From contig CM043966.1 in the NCBI GenBank assembly GCA_014529385.2, forward strand, positions 102,313,087 to 102,377,086: a stretch of 64,000 bases of DNA, given 5' to 3'. Below, piece after piece: positions 1-12,200 of this stretch. The translations under genes and the position numbers were made by a program. Under the pieces are notes generated by a model, which was not told the DNA's origin, did no database searches, and saw only the letters and a program-made list of their open reading frames with translations. Source of the stretch: Adiantum capillus-veneris. Lineage: Eukaryota > Streptophyta > Polypodiopsida > Polypodiales > Pteridaceae. Every line of letters begins with the position of its first letter. Position 1 is the first letter of the stretch.

Positions 1-1048
1 AATTTTGTATAGCTATAGTGCTCCAAATGTGACAACACTTGCCACCTAGAATGTGCAGAGCATCCTCACCAACCTCACGTGCTCAAAATCCATTTCTGAC
101 ACTTGGACATAATCACGCCAAAGATAAACAACTTATTTTGGGTAGGTTGGCTTCAGCCTCTGAAGCACTCTATAGCTGCTTTAGGACATGCTCTATCTAC
201 TCTTATGGCTAGAATCCAACTTTGACGTGTATATGGAACATAAGGAGTGAAAACAGCTTGTAGACAGACACTACTAAAAACACAAGTTCATTGTGAGAGA
301 CTTACATAGAAAGGAAGAGCTTTCACCTGCGAGATCACGTTGGTATGCTCAAAACTGCAATGCAACTTCACACTAGGAAGACACGAAGGTTTGAAACAGG
401 AGAGAGTTCATTGAACTATAGTGCAACGTACACTCACTTTCATTATCCAAAAAACTTAGGTCAAAAAGTTACAAAATTGGCTTTTATACCTTAGCCAAGG
501 TTTGAGAAATGAAACCCTAACTAAATGGCTTAATAGGCTAGAAATTACAAATAATTTCAAATTTGGAAGCCCTTGGCCCTTTTACACTCTTTGGCAAAAA
601 AATGCAATACAATAAGTTTGGACTTTGTGGAATTTCAAAGTAATAAATTGGGTTTTGATACAATAAGTGGGGATAAAAAATGATAGTGATGTTCTTGTTA
701 GTTGAGTAGCTATTAACAACATTATTGCATTCAGAGTGTTCCAAAACCTAGGTAACACCCTGAACTTGCTTAAATCGTATTTTGTATTCAAAAGTTATGT
801 TAAAATATTGTTTTGGTGCTCAAAAAATGACCTGCAAAAATGAAAATTTCCATTCTTCTTGCAAATATGGCTGCAAAAAAGCATACACACTTGAAATACA
901 CTCTCCTCTTGCGCTTGGGGATGTCCCTCAAGCTTCCATGAGCACAAATCTGGTGGTTGTTCACCAAACTCAAGATCCCACCGAAAGCGAGCTCACCATA
1001 TCCAAAAGCTTACTTCTCTGCAACACTCCATCCATCGTGAAGCCAAAA
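1..1048. other. Low-information AT-rich DNA, no gene seen
   Basis: No open frame of convincing length or composition and no recognisable element ends. Short ORFs here read like chance frames. If the PBS-like site at 1049-1059 is real, the left side would be the 5' leader of a minus-strand retroelement, but no gag motif could be read. Confidence 0.5.
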
Positions 1049-1059
1049 CTCTGATACCA
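1049..1059 (-). promoter_or_regulatory. Possible tRNA-iMet primer-binding site
   Basis: The minus strand reads TGGTATCAGAG, the usual plant copia primer-binding sequence complementary to the initiator-Met tRNA 3' end. Two bases beyond it a TGTGAGTG... edge begins (1062, plus strand), which would be the CA end of a minus-strand 5' LTR. The far LTR end and a coding body were not found, so this may be an orphan junction. Confidence 0.35.
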
Positions 1060-1091
1060 ATTGTGAGTGTGCGAATGTGATGCATGTGCAA

Positions 1092-1115
1092 AGAGAGAGA
1101 GAGAGAGAGAGAGAG
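1092..1115. repeat. (GA)n microsatellite
   Basis: Uninterrupted GA dinucleotides, about 12 units, just right of the PBS/LTR-like junction. A CCTATAAATAGG motif (TATA-box-like on either strand) lies at about 1270-1283. Confidence 0.9.
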
Positions 1116-1629
1116 CACGAGATGTGGGTTGAGCAGCTCTACACAATGTGTGTGAGAGAGCCCCTTATTCTTCTAACTAGTAAAGATTAAGGTGTGTACA
1201 AGTAATGGGCAGTTGAACACCTCTGGAATGTCCAACTAGGTAAGAGGCACACCACCTTTACCCCAATAGTTAGCCTCCCCTATAAATAGGAGGGCTTACC
1301 CACAAACAATGATAAGTAAATCATGCCATCTAAAAGGTGTAGTTCATGTACAAGCATGTAGAAAATAGACAGGTGTTTGGAGGAGAATGAGTTTGCTTAA
1401 AAGGGAAAATCCAATCTATATAAGGGCCCCCCCTTTTGCCGTTTTGGGATAGCAGCCACATAATGTTTAAAAGGAGAATAGAAGAAGACTTGTGCACATC
1501 ATTTTTCTCTTGAATCAAGGACCAATTGCTCCTTGTTTTCAATCTCCTGGCCCCCTTTTCTCTTCTTCATTGTTTCTGCGCTTTGGTGTTGGTGCTAGTG
1601 TGTGTGCTTTATGGGTCGTGTTTGGTGGT

Positions 1630-1632
<3 letters not shown>

Positions 1633-1682
<50 letters not shown>
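1633..1682. repeat. (GA)n microsatellite
   Basis: About 25 GA units. Frames through it encode only alternating Arg-Glu or Ser-Leu and are artefacts of the repeat. The flanks (1116-1632 and 1683-1879) hold no recognisable coding sequence. Confidence 0.95.
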
Positions 1683-1685
<3 letters not shown>

Positions 1686-1879
1686 GTGTTGTGTGCTGGC
1701 GGTGTTTGCAATTGAAATATTGTGCCAAAGTTTATTTCTTGAGGTGCGTAATTGGTTGTTTGTGTGCAACAAAAGGTGTGTGTTGTGGAAACTGTGTCAT
1801 TCCATAGGTGTTTCTTAGAGGAGTGGGGTGTTGTGAATTTCTTGAGTTATAGAGAGACAATCGTCACAAGAAAGGACAC

Positions 1880-4030
1880 ATGAAGAATATTATCATTTTT
1901 TGCAAAAAGAGAAGGGAAGCCTTTAGTGTCTTCCAGAAGTTCCTAGCTATGGTTGAGAACCAGTCAAGCACAGTGAAAATGGGGGAGAGTAGGTCTCCAC
2001 AGAGTTTAAGGGCTCTTATAGCAACGAGTAAGACAATTTACTACACCGTACACACCTACTCGAAATGGAGTTGATGAGCGCATGAATAGAGCTATTCAAG
2101 AGAGGGTCACTTCCTTGCTATCTATGGAAACTGTACCTCAAGAATTTTGAAGAGAGGCTATCATGAAGATTCTCCATGAGATATGGATAGGCAAGGAGTC
2201 CAATTATGATAGATTATGTGTGTTTGGGTGTGAGACAATCTCACATGTGCCTAAAGAGCTAAAAAATAAGCTGGATCTCAAGTCACACAAATACATCTTC
2301 ATTGGCTATGGTGTAAGTGGAGAGATAGGTTATCGTCTGTGGCACTTGGGATTCCAAAGAGTGCTCACAAGTGATCTTTAATAATTCAAGGATTCATAGA
2401 CAACCCATGAAAGAGGTTGAATTGCAAAGTGAGATTTGAGGATGTAGGCTCAAGTATGGTTAATATGCAAGCAACTCAGTCTATCGGTGAAGTACCTACC
2501 ACGAGTAGTGCTCTTGAGAGAGTAGTGCTCTTGAGAGAGTAGAGTCAGTCAATTGGACAATGATGAGATCTATGCATGTCTCTCATGCCCTTGAGTGCTT
2601 TCATCCAGGGTTAGGCTATTTGTTGCTCAATTATTGCTACGGAGAGCCTACTTGCTACCAAGAGACTATTGAGATGGAAGATAGTGTGAAATGTGAGCAA
2701 GCAATGCAATCTAAGAATAACTCAATTATGGAAAATGAAACTTGGGAGCCGATAGAGTTGTAAAAGAAAAAACAAGATTTGCCTTGCAATGGGTGTATAA
2801 GAAGAAGCACACGGAAGAAGATCTTGAGCCTAAGTACAAGGCTAGCTTGGTTGCTAAGGGATTCAAGAAAAAAAAAAGGTGTGGATTTTGATTAGATTTT
2901 CTCTCCAGTAGATAGTCAAGATGACCACATTGCGTTTTGTGCTTGGACTAGTATCCATTGAGGACATGGAATTTTTTTAGATGGACGTGAAGACGGATTT
3001 CCTTCATGGGGATCTTGATGATGATGTGAAACAACTAGAGGGCTTCGAAGTCAGACATGAAATTCCTACAAGGGTAGAATTGGTGTGTAGATTATGTAAG
3101 GCATTGTATGCACTAAAATAAGGCTCAAGGTAGTGTTACACAAATTTTGACAACAAGTACATGCAATCCCAAGGCTTGTAAGGAGTTAGAAATATCATTG
3201 CGTGTAAAGCAGGAATTTGAATGATGGTTCACTTATAATTGCAGGGAAGTCAAAAGAAGAGATTTCCATCTTAAAGAAGCTACTTAGCATGCAATTTGCT
3301 ATGAAGGATCTCGGAGATGCAAGTCACTTTCCTGGTATGCATATCAAGAGGGATAGAAAACGTGGAATACTGGAGTTGTCTCAAGAAACATATATCCACA
3401 AGGTCTTGCAACAGTTTAATATGCATGTGGGGAAGGCTACATTGAGGACCCCATTCCACGCATATGAAAAGCTAAGCAATAACGATGCTCCCAAGTCTCA
3501 TGGAGAGAAAGCAAAAATGGCCAAGGTGCCATATTCTTCAACAGTTGGCAGTCCTGTGTATGCCACATGACTTGACATTGCATTTGTAGTGGGAGTGGTT
3601 AGCAAATTTATGGAAAATCCTAGTAGAAAGTATTGGGAAGCAATGAAGCACATTTTGAGATATCTGAAAGATACTATAGAAAAGTGATTACGCTTTGGGA
3701 ATAGTGATGCTAGTGAGAGATCTTGGCATTACTCAAACTCCAGTGCTTCATTGTGATAGTTAGAGTTGAATTTATTTAGCAAAGAACCTCGTGTTCCATT
3801 CTAATTCAAAACACATAGAACTTTGCTAGCTTCTTGTGATACGTGACATATTGGCTAGCAAGCGCATTGAGCTAGTCAAGGTTCATACAAATGACAACCT
3901 TGTAAATGCTCTCACGAAGGGCCTACACTTTGAGTAGTTTGCACATTGCATGGACATGATGAATATAGGGTGAAACCACTTGAATGCTTCACAGTTTACA
4001 TACACAAGACACTTGGGCCACATTGGCCTT
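1880..4030 (+). pseudogene. Ty1/copia pol relic (integrase, RT, RNase H)
   Basis: Decayed 3' half of a Ty1/copia polyprotein. About 1880-2380 carries integrase remnants: a KKREAFSVFQKF-like segment, a TPYS segment, RMNRAIQERV, and the FGCE...HVPKELKNKLD stretch typical of the copia integrase tail. About 2780-3130 is RT finger and palm (WVYKKK, LVAKGF, EGFEV, LVCRL-KALYALK). At 3217-3570 the frame LIIAGKSK...FAMKDLGDA...GMHIKRDR...LSQETYI is the RT thumb and connection. The catalytic YVDD just before LIIAG now reads LNDG. About 3580-3930 is degenerate RNase H. Many stops and frameshifts make it inactive. Gag, protease and the 5' LTR are not visible upstream. Confidence 0.88.
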
Positions 4031-4031
4031 C

Positions 4032-4040
4032 AAGTGGGAG
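4032..4040 (+). other. Copia polypurine tract
   Basis: AAGTGGGAG followed by ATTGTTAGGG is the usual plant copia arrangement of a plus-strand primer abutting the TG of the 3' LTR. It lies directly downstream of the pol relic and in the same orientation. Confidence 0.75.
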
Positions 4041-4042
4041 AT

Positions 4043-4160
4043 TGTTAGGGTTTAGATCAATTGGCCAGACACCCATCACACTTGACCTTACTAACCTTAC
4101 CTATTATTTTGTTAATATAGAACAATAAGGAGTCATAAGATAATTCTAAACCCTAACTGA
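4043..4160 (+). repeat. Start of copia 3' LTR (end not determined)
   Basis: The TGTTAGGGTTTAG start follows the polypurine tract. I could not place the CA end, because no second LTR is present for comparison, so the right coordinate is arbitrary. Confidence 0.5.
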
Positions 4161-5306
4161 GAGCTCCACCCACATTGTGCTCATGTCTCTCTCCTTCTCC
4201 CGCTCTACACATGCAGCACACCGCACACTCTTCAAATAGCCCCAAATGAAAATCTTTCACCTGCTAGGTGCCACATATGGACATACACATCCCAGTGGTG
4301 CTGCTACAACTTGCATCCAACATAGCCTTAAACACTTTTCCATTTACCTGTATACTTCTATGCACCTGCTTTTGATATTTCCATAGGTAGACCAAGTTTG
4401 GTTGCACCTGCGTGCTACACTTGCCATTTTCTTCAAAACCTTAGTCGTGATCAGTTGATGAGGTGAGCACATTTCTAAAAGAGAATGACCAGGCAAAGAA
4501 GAAATAAAATGATGGAGGACTTGGTACTCTAGTTTTAGCACTAGAATTTTGATCAGCATACAAGTTTGCAGTGGAAGTAATTAGTCTAAAGAATAACCCT
4601 ACTTATGTCTTGCAAAAGCTTTTTAGGATGTGGTTGGCCAGAATCAAAAACCCTAAGGTTAAGTTTCAGTTCAATCCTGTACAACAAAAAACCCAAAATT
4701 TGTTTGAAGCATGGTATGCATGGAAATATTTGTATTGGGCTACCTGAATAGCCCCACATATCAATGCAACAATGGCTTGGGAAATCTAGAGGCCAAGCAT
4801 CTACAAGCAATCAGAGCAGTAGTGAATAAGATTCCCTAGAAGAGAAAACAAGTCAACTAGCTCTGGTGATAGTTGGAACAAAAAGGACTACGAAACAATT
4901 GAAAGCAGGAACATCAAAAACATCCACCAAGAAACAGATAATATACTGAATCTCTTAAAATAGTTGAAGGCTAAACAAAAGATAAGATCAACAATCACTA
5001 CTCTAAAGACATCATAACAAAATGTTGGTCAAATCTAAGGGTCTTTGGTAGACAAAGCAATACAAATACCTGCTTCACCGTCGGAAGTCTAGTGAAACAA
5101 GAACAAAACACGGGGCCAGATGAGAGCATCAAAAAAGGTCTTGGTGGTGAGTTGCTCTATTCCAAACACTATCTTGGACAGGTTAAAAATGATACAAAAG
5201 AAGCCTATGGTTGGGAACCTCATCATCAATGTCTCTAAAGGAGTACCTACTCCATACCAGACTATGATGCTTATGTATGAAATTGACCAAACAAATGGGA
5301 CACTAT
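4161..5306. other. Unassigned DNA between copia relic and TatA
   Basis: No recognisable element or gene. A 63-codon open frame at 5120-5311 runs up to the TatA LTR edge with no family resemblance. The sequence next to 5307 does not match the flank on the other side of TatA (16438 on), so no target duplication is visible. Confidence 0.45.
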
Positions 5307-7837
5307 CCTAGTTTAAGAGCGAACTAGGACGCAAAAGAGGAGAATCGTTAGAGCAACCCACAAACAAGCAAGGAATTTACACTAACCCTAACACCAATGG
5401 AACACTCTCACACACTAAAACACGAGAGAAAGAGAGAGAGAGGGGGAGAGAGATGGTGCTCGGGCTGCTTTGAAGTGTATCGTTAATGATCAAGCAAACA
5501 TAAATATATACATGTAAGAAAGAGAGAGAAAGGGGGAGGGGGTGCTTGTTGCATTAATACCTTCTTACAAATCTGTCATGACAAATCAAAGTGAGATTAG
5601 TATGTGTTCAACATAGCTTGCGTAAATTTCACCACAACACATCACAAGAAAAGACACCCCAATCACTGTCTTAAAGCCAGGGGAGTCCTCTCCACCCTGT
5701 CGCCCTCTTACAGTATGTGGGATTTATGTCTAGATTGATGACAACACCAGAGACAAGCTATCAAGAACTTAACAAAAAACACCAAGACACTTACGCATCA
5801 TTGTTGTCCATTATTTCACGTTGGAAGGGAGACAAAGTATCCAAGCTTAGTCCAAATCCACCCTCCTTGATTCAGCAAATGTTGGGCTTACACTAGTAGG
5901 AGAAATGATAGATTTCCTACTCTCAATTGAATGATCACTCTCTCTCTTACAATGGCAAAGAGTTCCCTTGCTAATCCCCTATTACAACACATGCACATGC
6001 ATAAGACAATGAGCTTCCACTCAAGAGCTCCTTCTAGAGAGGTTGAACTTGGCTTCTCAAGCTATAGCATAGTGCTCTTGCTTATGGCTCCCCCTTTTTT
6101 GTGCTAGCTACACCCTCCTTTTATAGCAATTTTGAAGGCTAGGGTTACTCCTCTAACCATGGTTGGGTTAGATTTTCCGTAATTTATCTAATTTCTTTTG
6201 CTTGGAATTATCAAGAAGTTGGTGGGGAAAGAGAGAGGAGAGAAATGGAGGTGATAGGACTTTTCATAGTGGGTTAGTGTTAGTAGAGTTAGTATTAATT
6301 TACAAATGGAATTGGATATTTACAATGGGAGTATCCATGTAGGATACAAATAAGGAATAAAAACTCTTAAGAGGTAAGAAAAGGTGGATTTCTTACAAGG
6401 TTGATGCTCCAAGTGTCTTGAGTAGGGCCAATTTTTGACGCTTGTTGACGGTCCACTAGCTTTGACGGTACATTTTTTCTCCACTCTTGACCTTCCTTGA
6501 GAGACAAGGTAATTGAAGCTGAGTAATCAACCACCATGATGCTGTCTTTTAAGAGAAGAGGCTGAATTTTGTGGTTTTTTTGATAGATATGGGTAAATTG
6601 GAGGAGGAAAAATGAGACTAAGTGGTCAATTTTGCAATGGAATTGTGTGTGGGAGGTATGAGTTCACCATGGTTTCTCTTATTCTTCAAGGTTGAGGAGA
6701 AGGTGAGTAGGGTGCAGAGAGGAGTGGTGAGAGAGGTGGGGATGATGAGTGGAGAAGTGTGTGTGAAAGAGGAAAATGATAAAGTGGAAGAGAGAGTGTG
6801 GCTGCATAGCATGGAAAAACTAGGGTCGACTAATAAAATCATAGCTCACAGCTCGTAGCTCAAAAAAATATGAAAAACTTTGAGGCAAAAGTTCAGCCTA
6901 CGAGCTACAACTTTCGTTTGTATCACCTTTTCAAATTCGAAGAGCAAGTGAACTTTAAAAATTCAGCAAAACCGACCGTTGTTTTCCACTGCACAAGGTC
7001 CTTGTGGAGTCCTTCTTTGGATGATTCTTTTGAATACCTCCAAGAGTGAGCCCTCCATAGTGCATGTATGCATGCCACCTACCCTTGACCTTATTTGGTA
7101 GGTCTATAATTGAAGATATTGTTGAGATTATGATATAAGTGAATAGTACAACTAAGAAAATCAAATATTGAGGGGTCTAAAAAATATGTACATGTCAAAT
7201 ATAAATAATATAAGTGGAAAAATATATAAAGGGGTCAAAAGCAATCTCTCTCATTATGAGGCTACCATAAAAAGATAAATATTTTTGGTGTTCTAATTTT
7301 TTAGAAAAAAAAAATAGATGTAGGAAGGGAAAAATCACAATAGTGAAAAAATATACACATAAATAAAACTAGTTTTTTTGGATTTTTGTTGGGGTGGAGT
7401 TACATCAAATATAAGAGAAGCTTACATGAAAATATTTCTATATGGAATAAAGAGTATGAAAAATGGTAAGGAAAAATTGTGGTAATGGTGAGGCAATGTA
7501 CAGAGCATAAATAACACACACCTAGGTAGAAATATTTAAATAAATACCAAAATAATTATGAAAAAATATTTTATTTAGGCCCTATATACAAAGAAATATT
7601 TACATACGCATGGGCCATAATATGCTTATATTTTTATTTATTTTATTTATTTATTTTGGCTCAACTAGCCCAATGACTAGCTAATTGAGGGTTTTTTAAG
7701 AAGATATGGGAAAAGTCCCGTGACTCACACACGCCTATGTACAGTGAAATGGTAGGGATAGCCACAGTGTTTGGGTGATTTTAGTAGGGTGAGGTAACTC
7801 ACTGTGGCAATTACAAAGAGCCGAAAAACGGCTATCA
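5307..7837 (-). repeat. TatA 3' LTR, 3'-truncated
   Basis: Minus-strand LTR beginning TGATAGCCG (at 7837) and colinear with the LTR at 13759-16437. By eye I counted about 35 differences over ~2.53 kb. The match stops at 5307, so ~145 bp of the LTR 3' end present in the other copy is missing. A related LTR at 54904-57478 contains that missing piece, so this is a truncation and not the natural end. A minus-strand TATA-like GCTATAAAAG lies near 6115-6126. Confidence 0.9.
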
Positions 7838-7839
7838 TT

Positions 7840-7853
7840 AGCCCTCCCCCTGG
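7840..7853 (-). other. TatA polypurine tract
   Basis: The minus strand reads CCAGGGGGAGGGC, then TAA and the TGATAGCC LTR start. It lies 13 bp beyond the end of the integrase frame. The same tract, CTAGGGGAGGGCTAA, precedes the 3' LTR of TatB at 54904. Confidence 0.85.
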
Positions 7854-7865
7854 ATGATGGTATAT

Positions 7866-9206
7866 TCATGTACCATCATAGAGCATCTTTTCCAAAGAGA
7901 GTGCTTCAGAGTCCTTGACGAGATCTTCATTGTTTGGCCCCTTGGAATTTTGGTTGGAGTTACACTCATGCTTCATGTAACAATACTTACATGAGACAGT
8001 GGCCTTTTGACAGATCTTTGGTAGATCCTTTGGTAGAAGGCGACTCAAATAGGGCTTCAAGCGATACCCGTTTACTTTCCTGGAGTGCTCTTTACCATTC
8101 AAGTCCATAAGCTGATAGTAACTTGAATTGAAAGCCTTCTTGACTGTGTATGGCCCTTGCCATCTTGTTTCAAATTTGGCATCAAAACGATTATCGAGTC
8201 GATTGTCATACCTTAGCACAAGATCTCCTTCATTGATGCCTTTGTCCTTCAGTTTCTTGTCAAGCTTCTCCTTTGTCTGTGTGGCTTTCCTCTTATAGCA
8301 CTCGTATGCTGCTTCTCTTTTCCACTCAATCTCAGCTAAGGTAAGAAGTCGATCCATCCATGCTTCTTGATCATCTTGTGCTGATTTGCCATGAAGTTGC
8401 ATTGTTGGAATGTTTAGCTCAATTGGCTGTAAAGCCTCTTGACCATAGACCAAGTGAAATGGTGTGAACTCCGTGGCTTCCCAATAAGTGGTTCGATACG
8501 CCCACAAGGCACCATCCAAGAATTCATCCCACAACTTTGTCTTGTTTTTCACCATCTTTCTAATGATGCCTGCAATGACACCATTAGCTTTTTCTACCAA
8601 ACCATTTGATTGAGGATAGTAGGGTGTACTGTGACGATGTAGAATGTGAAGTTCTTCACAGACTTCTGTGAGCAATCCCTTTCTAAACCCTGGACCATTA
8701 TCAGAAACAATCTCCAAAGGTGTGCCAAATCTACAACAAATGTGAGTGTAGACGAATTTGCTCACTGTCCTCTCATTTACCTTTGCCACACTTTGTGCTT
8801 CCACCCACCTAGTCATATAGTCTACAGCCACTAGAATGTAGAGTTTACCATTTTTTGTCCTAGGCAGAGGACCCATAGCATCAATGCCCCACTTTTCAAA
8901 GGGTCCATTTGCAAGCACGATTTGCCTTGGAACATAAACCAATCTTCTATTCCCATTTGCCTGACAATTGTGACAACTTTTACACCAATGTTGGACATCC
9001 ACATGCAGACTTGGCCAAACATACCCGGCAAGCAAAATCTTCTTCACAGTTAATTTTTGGGCAAAATGACCACCACATGCTTCTTCATGCAAACCTTTTA
9101 GAATGGCTGGAATTTCCTCAATAGTTGGTACTCTTTTGCATACTTGATCCCTCCCTCTTTGATAGAGGGAGCCTTCTAGGAAGAGATATGCGCTTGCCTT
9201 CTTCAT
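7866..9206 (-). CDS. TatA integrase domain (3' part of gag-pol)
   Basis: Retroviral-type integrase that inserts element cDNA into the genome, 446 residues from the first Met after a stop. The zinc-binding HHCC region has H40, H47 and C78-x2-C81. The catalytic core has D109 (WGIDAMGPL), D169 (IVSDNGPG) and E205 (NGLVEKANG), with 35 residues between the last two. The C-terminal part has the WQGPYTVKKAFN segment typical of Ty3/gypsy integrases. It is in the same frame as the upstream RT ORF, separated only by a TAG at 9219-9221 where TatB has CAG (Gln). It is therefore the end of one polyprotein and not a separate gene. All catalytic residues are intact. Confidence 0.93.
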   Translation of the reverse strand: MKKASAYLFLEGSLYQRGRDQVCKRVPTIEEIPAILKGLHEEACGGHFAQKLTVKKILLAGYVWPSLHVDVQHWCKSCHNCQANGNRRLVYVPRQIVLANGPFEKWGIDAMGPLPRTKNGKLYILVAVDYMTRWVEAQSVAKVNERTVSKFVYTHICCRFGTPLEIVSDNGPGFRKGLLTEVCEELHILHRHSTPYYPQSNGLVEKANGVIAGIIRKMVKNKTKLWDEFLDGALWAYRTTYWEATEFTPFHLVYGQEALQPIELNIPTMQLHGKSAQDDQEAWMDRLLTLAEIEWKREAAYECYKRKATQTKEKLDKKLKDKGINEGDLVLRYDNRLDNRFDAKFETRWQGPYTVKKAFNSSYYQLMDLNGKEHSRKVNGYRLKPYLSRLLPKDLPKICQKATVSCKYCYMKHECNSNQNSKGPNNEDLVKDSEALSLEKMLYDGT

Positions 9207-9218
9207 GAGTCTCCTCTT

Positions 9219-12200
9219 CTAAGCCTTCGTGAAGTCTTGTGGAGACTCGCCCTCCAGAATGTAGCTAATAATGGGATTCAATGACTCCAATCCCTGGTAT
9301 CTCGGTTGCTTGACAGTTGCTACCACCATGATGACCTGCACTTCTTTCTCAACACATGTAACTACTTGCTGTGCAAGTAAATCGGCATCTTCATTCTGTT
9401 TCCTAGGAATATGATATAGTTGCACTTCTTCAAATTGATTAAACAATCTACGAATGGCATGAACTTTTGTCCGTAATCTTTCATTCTTGCATGCCCAAAT
9501 GCCTAAAATCTGTTTAACAATGAGAAGTGCATCTCCCTTTACCATGAGGCGTTGTATCCCTTGGCCAATGCACATCTTCAAACCATGAATTAGTGTGTCG
9601 TATTCTGCTTCATTGTTGCTAGCTGAACTTGGTAGATTGAACTTCTCTTTCATGACCACCTCTCCACTTGGGTTGAGCAACACTAGCCCTCCCCCTGCTT
9701 TCCATGTGGCTCGTCGAAAAGATCCATCAAAGAATAAGGTAAAAGCATTGGGAATACTTTTTGGTGGTGGCAATGGTAGGGTCTTTACTTGAGGCACCTT
9801 AATTTCTTTCTCATGTACCCTATAAGTGAGAATCCCTGCCAATTGTGCACGCACACTATCTTCTACCTTGAAAGAGTATTGAAACTCTTGCAACTCCATA
9901 ATCCACTTTGAGATCCTAGTACTAAGATTCATTTGAGATGACACCCAAGGGAACAAATTTTCTGCAGTGAGAATTACAAAAGGTTTTGGTAGTAGGTAGG
10001 ATCTAAACTTTCTCACCGCCAACATGAGAGAAAGCATCATGAGTTCTGCTTCTGTGTAGTCTCTCTCCAAATCATTCATGACCCTACTAGCAAAGTAGAT
10101 GGGTCGCATCCTTGTAATGTGGGGATCTTGTTGTAGCAACACAGCACCAATTGTTTCCCTCCCAACACTAGAGCTAACAAAGAATGTGTACTCCCAACAA
10201 GGAGGCATGAGTGTTAGTAGCTCTGACAAAATGACTTTAATGTTACAAAAATACTCTTCAAGCTCATCAGACCATGCAAATTCTACTTGTTGTGTCAACT
10301 TTTGCAAAGGATGAAGCAACTCCGAGGCTAAGTGAATGAAGCGTGACATATACTTCACCTTCTGAATGAAAGAGATGACCTCCTTAAGACTCTTCGGTGA
10401 TGGGAGCTCAATAAGAGCCTTTTCCTTTGAAGGATCCACCTCAATGCCTTTATAGGAAACCTTGTGACCGAGCAAGATCACTTCATCCTCACCTATGTGG
10501 CACTTGTCGGGGTTGAGTTGACCTCCTATGTCGTAGAGCTTCTTTAAACCTTCTTCTACCCTTTGTAGATGCAATGATTTTGAGCTATAAATACAAAAAT
10601 CATCAATGAACACCCTAATTGACTTTCCAAAGAATGCTTGAAACACCATGTTCATGAAACGTTGGAATGTTGCAGGAGCATTTGTCAGACCAAATGGCAT
10701 GACTCTAAAAGCATAACAACCCCAAGGAGTGATAAAGGTTGTTTTCAATTGATCCTCCAATGCAATCCCTATTTGAAAGTAACCTGAGTAGCCATCACAC
10801 ACAGTGTACTTCTCATGACCAGCTACCTCATTTAGTATCTCATCCTGAAATGGGAGGGGAAAGTGATCTCTTTTTGTTGCCTCATTGAGTGGACGGTAAT
10901 CCACACACACCCTCCACTTTCCGTTTTTCTTAGGAGTGACAACAACGGGAGAGACCCACTCTGAATTCTCCACTGGATAAATGAAACCTGCTGCTAGAAG
11001 CTTTCTTACCTCCTTGAGTAAAGCCTGCTCCTTGATGACTCCTAGCCTTCGTAGCTTCTGAGCCTTAGGTGTGGCCTTTGGCTTCAACTCAATTTTGTGT
11101 TGAACAGCATCTACTCCACGCACATCGGTGTAGTCTTTAGCAAAAAGCCTAGGAAACTTCCTTAGCACACATTTGAACTCCTCTCTTTCATCCTTTGTAA
11201 GTGTTTTTGATAGCATACCTTCCAGCATCCCTTCATCTTGAACACTTTCATTCTCTTGAGGACCTACCTCCTCCAAGCCTTGACAAGAGGTCTCTTGGTT
11301 GCTTGGCTTAAACCTTACCCCCATGACTTCGATGGAAGACTCCTCTTCAGTAATGCTGCCGCTACTTTCTTCTTCTGAAGTGCTATCGGTCCAACCTTCT
11401 TCCGTCTCACTTTGAGATGATTCTTCATGGAGCTCCTCTTGGCGTTGCTCCTTCATGTCAAAGACAACCTTCTTATGATTGTCATTCCTGCAAATTAATT
11501 TCCCACTCTCCCAATCCTGCAAAGCTCGCATTTTCATTAGCCATGGTCTTCCTAGGATAAATGGATAACCACTTCCCTTGGTAGACATAACATAAAAATC
11601 CACCGCTTTCTTAATGCCAAAGGCCTCTACAAAGACATTTTTACAAATGCCTACACACCTAGCCTTGCTATTGTTTTCCATCTTGACTTTGATTTCAGGT
11701 GTCTCATGGATGTGCATGCCTAGTCTTTGCATGAGTCCCTCTATCATGATGCAAATTTGTGCACCCCCATCCACTAGACCTTTCCTAACCAATCTTCCTT
11801 TGATGTAACAATCTAGCACCGGTGTAATGTCCTCATTCATTTCAGCTTGTGAAATTTTTACAACACGCACACTCTCTTTTACCTTTCTCCTAGTGCTAAC
11901 TGCCCTTGTTAAATCCCTCCTTACTTGTGGACATAATGCAAGAAATTGAGGCCATGAAATATCAGGACCCTTACCTCTCATGTCTTCCAACAAGTTGTAC
12001 GGAGCCATACCATGTCCAAGAGGGAAGTCTTCGAGGTTGATACGACGTCGAGTCCTCTTGGTTTCCTTGGTCTCCTTTGCCTTTTTGCCTTGTCCATGGT
12101 CACTTTGTGATGTGACTCCTTCTTTCTCTTTACCTTTTCCTCGGCCACGCTTAATGCCATTGGCTTCCATGTCAACCTCATTTGAATTTGTCACCTCTAC

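Noticed and set aside
5307-5320. 5307 taken as the natural LTR end next to a TGGTGCCCC-like PBS in the other copy
   Set aside because: The edge lacks CA, and the TatB 3' LTR contains the sequence beyond this point, ending at CCTTA. 5307 is therefore a truncation point.
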